Virus record (IMG/VR): IMGVR_UViG_3300036846_000895
Location: 1 to 28,508 of that record
DNA length: 28,508 nt
Reading direction: 5' to 3' (one strand)
DNA from: a virus
Shown here: piece by piece, positions 6,444 to 16,112 of the stretch
How the letters are laid out: every line of letters begins with the position of its first letter
How positions within the stretch are numbered: position 1 is the first letter of the stretch
Position numbers and translations under genes: made by a program
Notes under the pieces: generated by a model
What the model saw: the letters and a program-made list of their open reading frames with translations, nothing else
Told to the model about the DNA's origin: nothing
Database searches by the model: none

Positions 6444-9400
6444 GCTTTCTCGATAGACTCGGCAAGACGGTCAGTGGGTTCTGGGGTGCGGTGGAAGAAC
6501 CGACATACGGTCTTGTCCAGGACATCGCTGGAGACACACAAGGTCAAAGCGATTATTCGCTCGGCAGTTTTTTCCATGCCATAGTGAACGATGCCACCCA
6601 GCGTGGTGCTGACACGCTGCAGAATGTCTTTGGTCCTGAGGGTGCGATCGGTGCGCCGGTTGGTGGACTCCCTGATTTTGCGCGAGTTCCGGGACGTTAC
6701 ACAGTCCGGCCGGTCATGGATGCAGATCAGTGGGCATATTCCCATGGTATCTCGCATCCGTTAGCTACGGCGCTGTATGTGGGATCGCTCGCTGAGTCGA
6801 GCATTTGGACTGGTCAGCATGGCCATAGTCCGGGCGATCCGGGTGTTCTTTTCGATCCGCAGGCTTGGTATGATTCCTGGGAGATGACCAATCACAAGTC
6901 GCCTGGTCAGGCGCTTGCTGAGAACATACACTTCGGCCTCCTGCCCTCATTCGGTTTCGACCGCGGTAAGGTCGATATCATGAATCAGGGTGAGGTTAAC
7001 AAGTTCGATGGGTCTGATTTCTATAAGGCAACATCGGGATTGACCGATGCTCTCGCTTTCAGAAAAATCCTCGATCCAGCATCTCTGGCAGGAGATTTTG
7101 GTGCTGCGTATTTTGAAGGAGTCAGGGGGCCGATTGAGGAAGTCGGGGTCGCGAAGGCTGCTGAGAAGACTGCGACAAAGGAAGCTCTGAGGGGGGGTGC
7201 GACGCCAGAGGAGGCAACGGCTGCGGGTGCTGCAGCAAGCTCTGCGGCGGGTGTGGCGTCTCGTCAGTCGACGATAAGTCAGTATTTGGCTTCTCCTAGG
7301 TGGGATGCGCTCAGCTCGGTTCTACAGAGGGTCCGTGAGACTATTCCAGATGTTAATCAGCGGGCGGCCTACATTAAGAATCGCGTGCTTCGGGATCCGA
7401 TCAGCTACGACGCTGCGGGAGCATTGGCGCAATCTTCTGGTCCAGCGATGGATCAGACGGTCATTCAGGCAATGATGGGTGATAATCGAGTCATTAGGCA
7501 GATCGCTGAGAATGACCCAGCCCTGTCTGAGCGCTTGCGGGTCAAGGTCGAGGATCAGGCGATGATGCATGATCCGACATATACGCCGGAGTGGCATCAG
7601 TCTAATCTGTACAATCCTGATGCGAATCCTGCGGCGGACGCGGATGCGACAATGCAGGCTTTGGATGCTAACGAGAGGCTGCAGCGGATTACCGGTGAGT
7701 TGAGGTACGAGCCGCAGGCTCAAGGTGCGTTATACCACCTTTCCCATCCATTGCAGAGCCAGTTTTTCCAGGCGTCGCCGTATACACGCCCATTGCGGAT
7801 TTTTACGAACACCGTGCCGACCGGCATCATCAATCTGGGTGATCCTCGATATGTCGACCAGGTGCGCTACAATCTGCGCCAGGCTGGTATGTCTTTGGAG
7901 GATCAGGACAAATGGGTTGGTAAGCTTGCGAATGCTCCGTTGCAGGACCAGACTTTGGCGGATGGTACGACAGTTCCGGGTCGGTTGACGTTGGTGAAGC
8001 AAGCTGAGCAGGCGGGTCTACAGCTGGTTGCTGATCGGCATGGAATTCATCCTGACGATTTGAAGGGAATATCGTCGGGAGCGGAAGAATACAGGCAGAA
8101 AGCAATCAACGCGGTTCAGCAGGCAACTCAGATGGGCAACGACTACGTGAAGATCCAGCTTCCCTTCGATGACCAGCTGGAACAAGTGATCATGCCGAGG
8201 CCGACGAATCCGACGGACATCTACACGATGACTAACTTCCCCAAGGTTGAGGATCAGTTCAGCAAGTACCATCAGTTCATGGATGAGCATGGGCGTGTAC
8301 CTCAGACGTTGATTAACGGCTCGATGAGCATGTGGCGTGCGGGTGTGCTTCTGCGACCGGCATGGCCTGTCCGTATTATGGGGGAACACGGATTGGCGAT
8401 GGCGGCCAAGATGCAGGATCTGGCGATGGGTTCTTCGGAACTCATGAAGGGCATGAAAGATTATGCTTCATGGAAGAACGGGTTGAAGAATTACTGGGTT
8501 CATGCCAGTGATGCGCTGAATCTCGGTTGGGGTGGTGGAACCGGGGCGTTGTTTGGCGGCATCGTGGCTGGACCGCTTGGTGCGCTGGCCGGTGGAGCAC
8601 TTGGAACGGGTGCTCAGGTTTTGGGCCGTTCTCTCGATGAGGTTCCATATAAGCAGCTCGAGGTCAACGGCTATTTGGCTCATGAGGTCTTTGGACATCC
8701 GCTCGATACCAATGATGTACACAAGAACATTGTTACATACAACAATGACCTTGCTGCGGCTCGTGGCATTGATGCATCCAAAGATACGTACCGGGCGTCG
8801 ATCGATAATCGGCCAGAGCCGAACGATCTCACGCATACGTCGATCATGCCTGGTAACGATGCATACAATAGCGAGTGGGAGCGCATTGTCAACCAAGACA
8901 TCGGCAAAGACCCGCTTGCTCGAGTGATGCTCGCTCACGATCTAAATATGGGTGAGCCGATCTACACTCCGCCCGGTGAGCAGGTTGGATGGCGAGCGGG
9001 GGCTGGCTATCGATTCCCGGGCGAAAGTCTTGAGGGCAAAGATGGGGCGGAAGTTGGGCGTTTGTGGCTCGAGCACACGCCGGAGGGTCGTGCATGGGCC
9101 AAGCAAAATCCGATTCGTGCTCGGGATCCAGAGGCGTGGACGGAGACACTCTCTGAGCTGACCCACAATACGTTGGCCCTGCACGACGACCTTGGAAGGA
9201 AGCTCATCCGTGAGGGCCATCTGAACATTGATGATCTGCAGCGGGCAGTTTCGCCTACCGACAAGTTTGCTCAGCAAGAAGTAGAGGCGTGGGTTAATCA
9301 GCATGTTCGGTCACAAAGTCCTGGGGATCCACTGCGAAAGTCTAACAGTTTCCTCGCGGATCAATACAATGTTCCAATTCATAGGGTTGAAGAGATTCGC

Positions 9401-11824
9401 GGTTTGAACAAGGGTGATTTTGAAGAGCGGATCAATCAACTGTCGGGAGCGGGGGTTAGTTGGAGTGAGCTAACAGGTGTAGAGCAGAATGAGTTGACTC
9501 TGCTCGACGACATTCGTATACACCGGGGTGAACCCTCAGAATACCGAACGCCGGAGAATTACGCCAATACGGCGCTCCCTCTTCTCGACAGCGACCGGAG
9601 TATTGGTGAGGTCTATAACGCGGCGTGGGACCCAGCGCGTGGACAGCCTCGAACCTTGACCAAGGCGCAGATTCCGACCGACAAGATCGTGACTGTCCAA
9701 GGTTCTGTTAGTCCTAATCAAGTCGAGGGTGTAATTAATTCATATGTCACTGGATCGCACGAAGAGCGGGTTGAACTGGTGCCCACCGGGGACGGCAACT
9801 ACGTTCTGATCGACGGGAATCATCGGATGCACGCAGCGCTCGCTCGTGGCGACAAGACAATCGCAGCCGATATCCATCAGGTTCCCAATCCCCTCTCAGA
9901 TCGAGTGCGAGGGGAAGTCCAGCAGACTCTGGACAATTACCAGCGTCCGACGCCTCTGACACCCCAGGCTGCGACGCCCGACTTCGCGAAGATGCCGACA
10001 CTCCATGGCGAGTATACACAGCAGGTCCTCGGCAAGAGTCCGACGATCAAGCGGACCGAGGGAATTATCGAGCAGGCATACACGGCGCTCGGTAAGCTTC
10101 CTCTGGACGACCTGATCAATAATCAGCTGACCGCACGAGTGTATTACGCTCAGATGCGACGTTCGTTGACGGGTATCGAGCCGGGTGTGCTGACTGACAG
10201 TTACCTGCGGAACATCGAGAGGACAGCGAAGGATCAGGCCGTCAATGTGACTCGTGACCTGATGTACGATTTTGCTAACCGGAGCGAGTTCGCCAATATG
10301 GTTAGAACAGTCATGCCGTTCTACCCCGCCTGGCAGCAGACGATCCAACGGTGGGCCGGTCTGGCGCTCGAGAATCCGGCGTTCATCAATCAGGCTCGGC
10401 TTGCTCTCGGAGCGCCGAATAAGATGGGTCTCAATTGGAAGGATCCCGACACCGGAGAAAATTATGTACGTCTCCGGCTTCCGTCGATTGCCCAATCGAT
10501 CGTGAATCACGGATTCTTCCAGAGCGCTTTGGATGATCAGGGATACATCCGGTTCCAGACGAAGGGTCTGACGCTGGCCGGTGAGGGACTTCCGGGGTTC
10601 GGTCCGTGGGTGGACGTGGCGTTGAGTCCGTTCGTCAAGAATCACCCCGAGCTGGCCGACTCGTTAAAATTCATCTACCCATACGGAGTCCCCGACAATA
10701 TCGTCCAGTCGTTCATGCCGCCGAACGTTCAACGTGCGATTGCGACATCCGATGAGAATGGGCGCTCGTTCCGTGCTGCCTACAATCGGATCGTCGTGAC
10801 TCGTCTGACCAAGATGCACACCGGGGAGCTTCCCCGCCTCGATCTCAATAATGCGGATGTGCGATCGAAGTTCTTAACGGATGCAAAAGAGGAGGCTCAC
10901 CAGTTCATGCGCCTCCGGCTGGTCGCAGGTATGTTCTCTCCCGCGGCATTGCAGTACGATTCTCCGTATCAGCCGTTCCTCGAGAAGTACCAGGCAATGT
11001 TGAAGAAGGACCCCCAGAATGCACAGGATCACTTCCTCGACCAGTTCGGTGATGATTACTTCGCGTTGACGCAGGCGTTCACCAAGCTGAACAATGGAAT
11101 CCCGGCAACGCTGCAGGGGTCCCAGGATTATGCGAAGTATCAGAACTTGGTGCAGCGATTCCCGGAGCTTGGTTCTCTCATTGTTGGCGATCAAGGCGGC
11201 GGATCTCCTACTCAGTTCAGTGCAGCGGCCTACCAAAAGCAGCTCTCGACACCGATTCGGCCGGGGTCGGACATCATGCAGCGGTCGGCGCTGTCAGCTG
11301 AGGACATCATCAATCAGTCGGATGCTAGGTTGGGCTGGACAAAGTTCACTCGCACGATGGACCTGCTCGATGCCGAACTTGCACAGAGCGGCTCGATGAA
11401 CTACAATACGAAGGCGGCTGCCCCTCTGAGGCAGTTGAAGGATTTGGTCATCGCGGGAATTGCTCAACAGCATCCTCAGTGGTTTCAGGAGTACTCGCAG
11501 CGTGACGAGGTTAAGTGGAATAACCGGATTGCGGCGATGAAGGTACTCGCCCAAGATCCTCGTCTCAGTCAACGTCCAGACATCGCGATGCTGGACAAGT
11601 ACTTGAAGACGCGTGACGTGATTGTAGCGGAATTGGGCGCTCGCCCGTCTCATGGCATCCAGGCGTCGGATAATACCGATCTGCGAGACCTGTGGAGTAC
11701 CGTGGTCCAGGGCATGAAGCAAGGCCCGAATGGGCTAGCGTTCTCGAACCTGTATAATCGGTGGCTGGACAGTGATCCGCTTACCCAGCCTGGTCCTACG
11801 ACGATAGGTGAGGCGGCGGCATAA
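6440..11824 (+). CDS. Giant internal/ejected virion protein with ParB/Srx-like domain (1794 aa)
   Basis: By far the largest gene of the window. N-terminal region is Ser/Gly/aromatic-rich. Around residues 695-730 is a glycine-zipper segment (GALFGGIVAGPLGALAGGAL) that could insert into a membrane. Around 1040-1070 the pattern IHRGE...YRTPENYA resembles the start of ADP-ribosyltransferase-like folds, which is uncertain. Around 1071-1150 a ParB/sulfiredoxin-like domain ends in VLIDGNHRMHAALARGDKT (about 1122-1140). The C-terminal third has MPFYPAWQQTIQRW (near 1292), a pattern I associate with large internal proteins of short-tailed phages. Start overlaps the previous stop (ATGA). It could be an ejected channel protein like T7 gp15/gp16, a large polyvalent protein or, less likely, a tape measure. 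Confidence 0.8.
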   Translation: MSFLDRLGKTVSGFWGAVEEPTYGLVQDIAGDTQGQSDYSLGSFFHAIVNDATQRGADTLQNVFGPEGAIGAPVGGLPDFARVPGRYTVRPVMDADQWAYSHGISHPLATALYVGSLAESSIWTGQHGHSPGDPGVLFDPQAWYDSWEMTNHKSPGQALAENIHFGLLPSFGFDRGKVDIMNQGEVNKFDGSDFYKATSGLTDALAFRKILDPASLAGDFGAAYFEGVRGPIEEVGVAKAAEKTATKEALRGGATPEEATAAGAAASSAAGVASRQSTISQYLASPRWDALSSVLQRVRETIPDVNQRAAYIKNRVLRDPISYDAAGALAQSSGPAMDQTVIQAMMGDNRVIRQIAENDPALSERLRVKVEDQAMMHDPTYTPEWHQSNLYNPDANPAADADATMQALDANERLQRITGELRYEPQAQGALYHLSHPLQSQFFQASPYTRPLRIFTNTVPTGIINLGDPRYVDQVRYNLRQAGMSLEDQDKWVGKLANAPLQDQTLADGTTVPGRLTLVKQAEQAGLQLVADRHGIHPDDLKGISSGAEEYRQKAINAVQQATQMGNDYVKIQLPFDDQLEQVIMPRPTNPTDIYTMTNFPKVEDQFSKYHQFMDEHGRVPQTLINGSMSMWRAGVLLRPAWPVRIMGEHGLAMAAKMQDLAMGSSELMKGMKDYASWKNGLKNYWVHASDALNLGWGGGTGALFGGIVAGPLGALAGGALGTGAQVLGRSLDEVPYKQLEVNGYLAHEVFGHPLDTNDVHKNIVTYNNDLAAARGIDASKDTYRASIDNRPEPNDLTHTSIMPGNDAYNSEWERIVNQDIGKDPLARVMLAHDLNMGEPIYTPPGEQVGWRAGAGYRFPGESLEGKDGAEVGRLWLEHTPEGRAWAKQNPIRARDPEAWTETLSELTHNTLALHDDLGRKLIREGHLNIDDLQRAVSPTDKFAQQEVEAWVNQHVRSQSPGDPLRKSNSFLADQYNVPIHRVEEIRGLNKGDFEERINQLSGAGVSWSELTGVEQNELTLLDDIRIHRGEPSEYRTPENYANTALPLLDSDRSIGEVYNAAWDPARGQPRTLTKAQIPTDKIVTVQGSVSPNQVEGVINSYVTGSHEERVELVPTGDGNYVLIDGNHRMHAALARGDKTIAADIHQVPNPLSDRVRGEVQQTLDNYQRPTPLTPQAATPDFAKMPTLHGEYTQQVLGKSPTIKRTEGIIEQAYTALGKLPLDDLINNQLTARVYYAQMRRSLTGIEPGVLTDSYLRNIERTAKDQAVNVTRDLMYDFANRSEFANMVRTVMPFYPAWQQTIQRWAGLALENPAFINQARLALGAPNKMGLNWKDPDTGENYVRLRLPSIAQSIVNHGFFQSALDDQGYIRFQTKGLTLAGEGLPGFGPWVDVALSPFVKNHPELADSLKFIYPYGVPDNIVQSFMPPNVQRAIATSDENGRSFRAAYNRIVVTRLTKMHTGELPRLDLNNADVRSKFLTDAKEEAHQFMRLRLVAGMFSPAALQYDSPYQPFLEKYQAMLKKDPQNAQDHFLDQFGDDYFALTQAFTKLNNGIPATLQGSQDYAKYQNLVQRFPELGSLIVGDQGGGSPTQFSAAAYQKQLSTPIRPGSDIMQRSALSAEDIINQSDARLGWTKFTRTMDLLDAELAQSGSMNYNTKAAAPLRQLKDLVIAGIAQQHPQWFQEYSQRDEVKWNNRIAAMKVLAQDPRLSQRPDIAMLDKYLKTRDVIVAELGARPSHGIQASDNTDLRDLWSTVVQGMKQGPNGLAFSNLYNRWLDSDPLTQPGPTTIGEAAA

Positions 11825-13080
11825 TGGCGACTCCAGGGCAAGCATATGTCCAGGCAGCTGGTGGGAAGCCTGCTGCGCCGACCGGTACGCCTGTCTCTGG
11901 GTTGTCTCAGGATCAGATCGCGGCTATTGCTAAGTCTTCGGGTCTTGATCCGAATCTGTTGGCTGGCATTACTGGTCTCGGTGGGGGTACGAGCGGAACT
12001 TACAATCCGTGGGACGTGGGGCCGCAGAATTTCTGGACTGCGACTCTGTATACGGGGTCGTCGTATGAACAACCTCCGATGCATCCTGGGCTGCCTGATG
12101 TTGCGCCCAGGGGCAACAAAGTCTACCATATGAGATGGGGCGGACGGTTGGTCGACGTGTCGGCACCGGATTTTGGGGGCGGAGTTCATGTTGCCATCAA
12201 CAGCGATGTCGGTGAAAACCCCTCGCAGTCGGATCTTCGGAGGGCCAACCAGAACACCCAGGTATGGTTAGAGATACGGGACGCGAAAGGCAAGGCTCTG
12301 TATCGTCAGAATATCCAGCAAGACCAGCAGAACGTGCTCCTGACTCCAGGAGAAAACGCGCTGTTCGGATCGCCCGATATAACCTTGCGCGCGGACCCCT
12401 ATGCGCAGGCTGGTCCTCGAATTCCCGGCCACAATGTGATCAAGACGTCGACTGTCGAGGGCGAAATCAAGAGTCTGTACGACATGGACCCGAAGCAGCT
12501 GTGGGACATGAAGAACGAGCTGTGGCTTTCGGGTTATTACCCGAGTGGGATGAAACTTGCCGATCTGAACCAGAATTCGCTGACCAACGACGATATTGCA
12601 GCTTTCGCGGGAGTGATGATGGCTGCGAATCGTTATTACGAGGCGGGCAAGAATCTCACTTGGCAGGATCTGCTTCATTGGCAGGCTGCCGATCCCGCAG
12701 CGAAGAAGAAGGCACAGGTATCTCAGGGTGTGGTCACATATTCTTTGAGCGATCCGGCAGCGATCACGAAAGCGGCGAATGACGCGGCTGTACAGATTCT
12801 CGGGCGCACGCCAAGTTCCGATGATGTGTCCACTCTCGTCAGTCTGATTCATAGCCGGGAAATGGCCCAACAGAAGGTCACGAATGTGTCGGGTGCTGAT
12901 CAGCCTACCGGAGGTACGACGACCAATGTCGATCCTCAGGCGGATGTTGAGCAGTATTTCCGGCAGCACTATCCAAATGAGGCGATGGCGGTCGATTGGG
13001 GATCCCAGGCTCAGGTCTGGAACGATGCGCTATCAAGAACGTCGCCGCAACCTCCGATCGTGGGAGCAGCATCACCGTAA
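11824..13080 (+). CDS. Putative structural protein (418 aa)
   Basis: Starts by TAATG overlap with the giant gene and ends by TAATG overlap with the virion lysin. The N-terminal 50 residues are flexible and Gly/Ala-rich, with a short helix LSQDQIAAIAKSSGLDPNLLAGI. A β-rich middle (NTQVWLEIRDAKGKALYRQ) follows. The C-terminal half is helical and includes ADVEQYFRQHYPNEAMAVDW. No recognised family. The context, between the ejected protein and the lysin, suggests an internal or tail-associated virion component. Confidence 0.8.
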   Translation: MATPGQAYVQAAGGKPAAPTGTPVSGLSQDQIAAIAKSSGLDPNLLAGITGLGGGTSGTYNPWDVGPQNFWTATLYTGSSYEQPPMHPGLPDVAPRGNKVYHMRWGGRLVDVSAPDFGGGVHVAINSDVGENPSQSDLRRANQNTQVWLEIRDAKGKALYRQNIQQDQQNVLLTPGENALFGSPDITLRADPYAQAGPRIPGHNVIKTSTVEGEIKSLYDMDPKQLWDMKNELWLSGYYPSGMKLADLNQNSLTNDDIAAFAGVMMAANRYYEAGKNLTWQDLLHWQAADPAAKKKAQVSQGVVTYSLSDPAAITKAANDAAVQILGRTPSSDDVSTLVSLIHSREMAQQKVTNVSGADQPTGGTTTNVDPQADVEQYFRQHYPNEAMAVDWGSQAQVWNDALSRTSPQPPIVGAASP

Positions 13081-14159
13081 TGGTAAGCCTTGGAAATCTC
13101 CCTGGTCAACAGGACGTCCCGGATGCTGGGATTTCGAATCCCCAACAAATGGCGCAGTCATCTGTCAAGGACTATGGCCCCGCCTACACCGGATTGAATC
13201 CAGGATTTGCAGGTGCCCTGCAGCAACTGATCAACGCTTCGGGTGGGCGACTCTGGATCAACAGTGGGTATCGATCTGATGCGCGTCAAGTCCAGTTGTG
13301 GAATGATGCGTTAGCGAAGTACGGGAGCGAACAGGCTGCGAGTAATTGGGTAGCCAAGCCGGAGAGCTTGGGTGGTAAGGGATCCAATCACACGCGGGGG
13401 TTGGCAGCTGATCTGGGTGGAGACCTTGCGCTCGCCCATCAGCTGGCACCTCAATTTGGTCTTGTCTTCCCCCTGTACAACGAGGCTTGGCATATTGAGC
13501 CTGCATGGGCGAGAGATAAGAACGGCAACGTAATTGCAGATCCCCAGCAGATGACGGCTGGACATCCGAACGATCCGGCGACAGGTCAGCCTCGAGCCAA
13601 TCCATATGGATCGTTGCACACACAGCTCGTGAACTTCCAGTCGATCTTGAAGGGCGAACTGCCGACTGCTGGGACTCAGGATGCGGCACAGCAAGATCAG
13701 CAACAGCCGACGAATCCGCAGCAGATGGCTCAAGCTTCTACTGGTGGGCACACCACCGGTAATGTTGATCCGGCCAAGCTGTACCAGCTATTGAAGGCGA
13801 ATGGTCTCGATCCGGCGCATGCTGCTGCTTTCGTAGCGATTGCTGGGCGTGAGTCTGGATACAACGCGGGCAATGCGAACCTTAACGCTGGGACTGGTGA
13901 TCAGTCATACGGACTGTTCCAGGTGAACAAGATCGGCGGCATGCATCCGCAGTACTCAGTGGATATGCTGCAAACAGCGGAGGGTTCCGCTCAAGCGGCA
14001 GCCGATATGTATAAGAACGGCGGCTCTCGGCCTTGGGGACCGTACAAGGGGATGTCGTGGCTGTATAATACTCAAGACTTCTGGAACACCGCATCTCAGG
14101 CCAGTGGCGGTGAGGTTTCAGTCGATCAGATCGCGGCATTGCAGAATGAGGGGTTGTAA
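13080..14159 (+). CDS. Virion-associated peptidoglycan hydrolase: M15 peptidase + lysozyme-like domain
   Basis: 359 aa from ATG 13080 (TAATG overlap, chosen over the longer upstream reading that runs through the previous gene). Domain 1, residues about 40-142, is a D-Ala-D-Ala carboxypeptidase/endopeptidase of family M15: SGYRS (62-66), SNHTRGLAADLGG with zinc ligands H104 and D111, and NEAWHIEP with catalytic E135 and zinc ligand H138. Domain 2, about 228-335, is a lysozyme/transglycosylase-like fold with GRESGYN (probable catalytic E258) and SYGLFQVN. A Gln/Pro-rich linker (200-222) joins them. It likely cuts both peptide cross-links and glycan strands to let the DNA-delivery channel through the wall at infection. 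Confidence 0.9.
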   Translation: MVSLGNLPGQQDVPDAGISNPQQMAQSSVKDYGPAYTGLNPGFAGALQQLINASGGRLWINSGYRSDARQVQLWNDALAKYGSEQAASNWVAKPESLGGKGSNHTRGLAADLGGDLALAHQLAPQFGLVFPLYNEAWHIEPAWARDKNGNVIADPQQMTAGHPNDPATGQPRANPYGSLHTQLVNFQSILKGELPTAGTQDAAQQDQQQPTNPQQMAQASTGGHTTGNVDPAKLYQLLKANGLDPAHAAAFVAIAGRESGYNAGNANLNAGTGDQSYGLFQVNKIGGMHPQYSVDMLQTAEGSAQAAADMYKNGGSRPWGPYKGMSWLYNTQDFWNTASQASGGEVSVDQIAALQNEGL

Positions 14160-15187
14160 TGCCTACTCCCGGCACCGCTGATTACTACGCGCTTCCAATC
14201 TCGCAGCGGAAGCAGGATTACGATGCTGCTCAGTGGATGTCGGGTGGTCTGCAGCTTGTCCCGATGGAGGCGTACTTTTCCCCTTCTGAGACTGCGTACT
14301 TCCAGGCTCAAGAAACTGCGGGGATGACGGGGTGGCAAGATGAAGTAAAAAAGAAGTACCCGTCGTTTGCCCCCTACATGGACAATCCCGAGATTGCGGG
14401 GATTCTCAAGAAGGCCACCGACCAAAAGTGGCCACCGGAAATCCTGCAGTCGAACCTCGAGGCGTCGGTTTGGTGGAAGTCGCACTCTGACGCGCAGCGC
14501 CAATGGTACTTGCTCAACATGACCGATCAGGCGAGTGCGCTAAAGTCGGTCCAGCAGCAGTATCTGGCGACGTTCGACAAGGCTCGGATGATGGGCTTCA
14601 ATTTGACGTCGGGTCAGCTCATGGCGCTGTCCACGCAGGCGTTGAGTTCGGGTTGGAACGATCAGCAGCTGACGCAGAACATCATCAACGCCAACACAGG
14701 TTCGTGGGATCATGGAACAGCGGGGGTCATCCGCACTCAACTCAAGGCACTCAACCAGGCGTATCTTACTCCTTCTGCCGACGGTCTGTTGGACGCTGCG
14801 ACAAAGGAAGTCTTGGCGGGTACGGCGACAGTGGATACGTACAAGGACAACCTGGCGAAAAATGCCATGACCCGCTATCAGGACCCGGGCATTCGGGAAG
14901 CTCTGACTCAGGGAAAGACTCTGAGAGATTTTGCAGACCCATATTTCCAGCAGGCGTCGCAAACTCTTGGTCTCAATCCCAATGATATGAACTTCAGTGC
15001 CACGAAGTGGCAAGAGGGTCTTGATCACGTCGACCCCAAGACAGGCCAGCGTCGATCAATGACAATGGACGAGTGGGACCAGCACATCAAGATGGACCCG
15101 AAATACGGGTATGACTCGTCGGAGAACGGGATGAACGCGGCGGCGGGCCTGGTCGGTTCAATCCGTCAGAAGTTCGGGGTGGCGTGA
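14159..15187 (+). CDS. Putative structural protein (342 aa)
   Basis: Overlaps both neighbours by one base (TAATG, TGATG). Mostly helical with many Gln and Ala. Recognisable stretches are DYYALPISQRKQDYDAAQW at the N-terminus and repeated QLMALSTQAL/QQLTQNIINA helices. No enzymatic motif. Such Ala/Gln-rich helical proteins in this position are often internal virion proteins ejected with the DNA. Function inferred from place only. Confidence 0.8.
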   Translation: MPTPGTADYYALPISQRKQDYDAAQWMSGGLQLVPMEAYFSPSETAYFQAQETAGMTGWQDEVKKKYPSFAPYMDNPEIAGILKKATDQKWPPEILQSNLEASVWWKSHSDAQRQWYLLNMTDQASALKSVQQQYLATFDKARMMGFNLTSGQLMALSTQALSSGWNDQQLTQNIINANTGSWDHGTAGVIRTQLKALNQAYLTPSADGLLDAATKEVLAGTATVDTYKDNLAKNAMTRYQDPGIREALTQGKTLRDFADPYFQQASQTLGLNPNDMNFSATKWQEGLDHVDPKTGQRRSMTMDEWDQHIKMDPKYGYDSSENGMNAAAGLVGSIRQKFGVA

Positions 15188-16029
15188 TGGTTGACACCAC
15201 AGCTCAAGGAGTTCTACGGTCTCAGCTCCACGAGTGGGGTCTGGACGGTTTGGCTAATTGGGCCTGGAACCGTTTCAAAGAGACCAACTCGATGGACCTG
15301 GTGCACCTCGAGATGGAAGACCAGCCACTCTACAAGCAACGCTTCGCTGGTCGTCTCGCTCAGGTGTCCCAAGGATTCGAGATGACTGAGGCTCAGCAGC
15401 TTGCCTACGAACAGCAGGCCCATGATCTGATGCGTCAAGCTGGTATGCCAGATACGTTCTACAACAACTGGCACGACTTTACCAACCTGATCGCTCAGGG
15501 GGTCTCACTGTCGGAGTTGGGTACGCGTGTCAACGATGCGTATATGGCGGTCGCTCAGGCTCCGCAGGCGATCAAGGACGCGATGTATGAGTACTACGGA
15601 GTAAAGGGTGATTCAGCATTGGCAGCTATGGCTCTCGATGCGAAGAAAGCAGCCCCGGCCATCATGCATCAGATCGGTGCGGCGGAAGTCGGTGGATACT
15701 TGGCGCAGCAGCAGGTGCAGGTGTCCAAGAGGGTGTCCGAACTCGTGGCGACACAGCAACAGAATCAAGCGCCTGCGATCAAGCAGGGTGCGGAGCAAAT
15801 CGGTCAGTGGCAGTCCCAAGGCATATTTGATCAACGATTCGGTGAAGCGTCGATCGGGACTGCGGCCACAACAGGCGTGGCGGCTGGGCTGTTGTCAGAC
15901 GCAAAGGCCACTCAGAAGATGAGCGAGCAGGCTGATCAACGGGCAGCCTCCATGCAGGGAGCCGAGCACTTCGATCCGAACCGCTATGGTGCTGGTGGTC
16001 TTGGGAGTGTTGGTGCTGGGAGCAGGTAG
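15187..16029 (+). CDS. Putative structural protein, helical (280 aa)
   Basis: ATG 15187 overlaps the previous TGA. An adjacent GTG at 15184 would add one residue. The product is helix-rich (LRSQLHEWGLDGLANWAWNR at the start, then AQQLAYEQQAHDLMRQAG), with a Gly/Ala-rich stretch ATTGVAAGLLSDAK near the end and a flexible Gly tail. It shares the helical Ala/Gln character of the two genes before it, so the three may be subunits of an internal or tail-associated complex. It is the last gene before a 180-bp gap that holds a promoter candidate. Confidence 0.8.
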   Translation: MVDTTAQGVLRSQLHEWGLDGLANWAWNRFKETNSMDLVHLEMEDQPLYKQRFAGRLAQVSQGFEMTEAQQLAYEQQAHDLMRQAGMPDTFYNNWHDFTNLIAQGVSLSELGTRVNDAYMAVAQAPQAIKDAMYEYYGVKGDSALAAMALDAKKAAPAIMHQIGAAEVGGYLAQQQVQVSKRVSELVATQQQNQAPAIKQGAEQIGQWQSQGIFDQRFGEASIGTAATTGVAAGLLSDAKATQKMSEQADQRAASMQGAEHFDPNRYGAGGLGSVGAGSR

Positions 16030-16039
16030 CGCCGATCAT

Positions 16040-16067
16040 TTGCAGGCGCGTGCTGCTCTGCTAGACT
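16040..16067 (+). promoter_or_regulatory. Putative promoter before the scaffold/capsid genes
   Basis: TTGCAG (16040-16045) and TAGACT (16062-16067) are separated by 16 bp. TAGACT fits the actinobacterial -10 pattern TANNNT. It lies in the largest gap of the structural block, just before the genes needed in highest amount. Confidence 0.4.
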
Positions 16068-16070
16068 CTG

Positions 16071-16112
16071 GCTTAGGCGTGAGCTACGAAAGTGGCCGCT
16101 TAGGTGTGAGCT
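16071..16112. repeat. Two-copy tandem repeat in the leader of the capsid operon
   Basis: GCTTAGGCGTGAGCT (16071-16085) recurs as GCTTAGGTGTGAGCT (16098-16112), 14 of 15 identical, 27 bp apart. Both copies are followed by a GGCCG-containing stretch. It lies just downstream of the promoter candidate at 16040-16067 and about 100 bp before the next start. It could bind a regulator or fold in the RNA leader. Confidence 0.45.
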
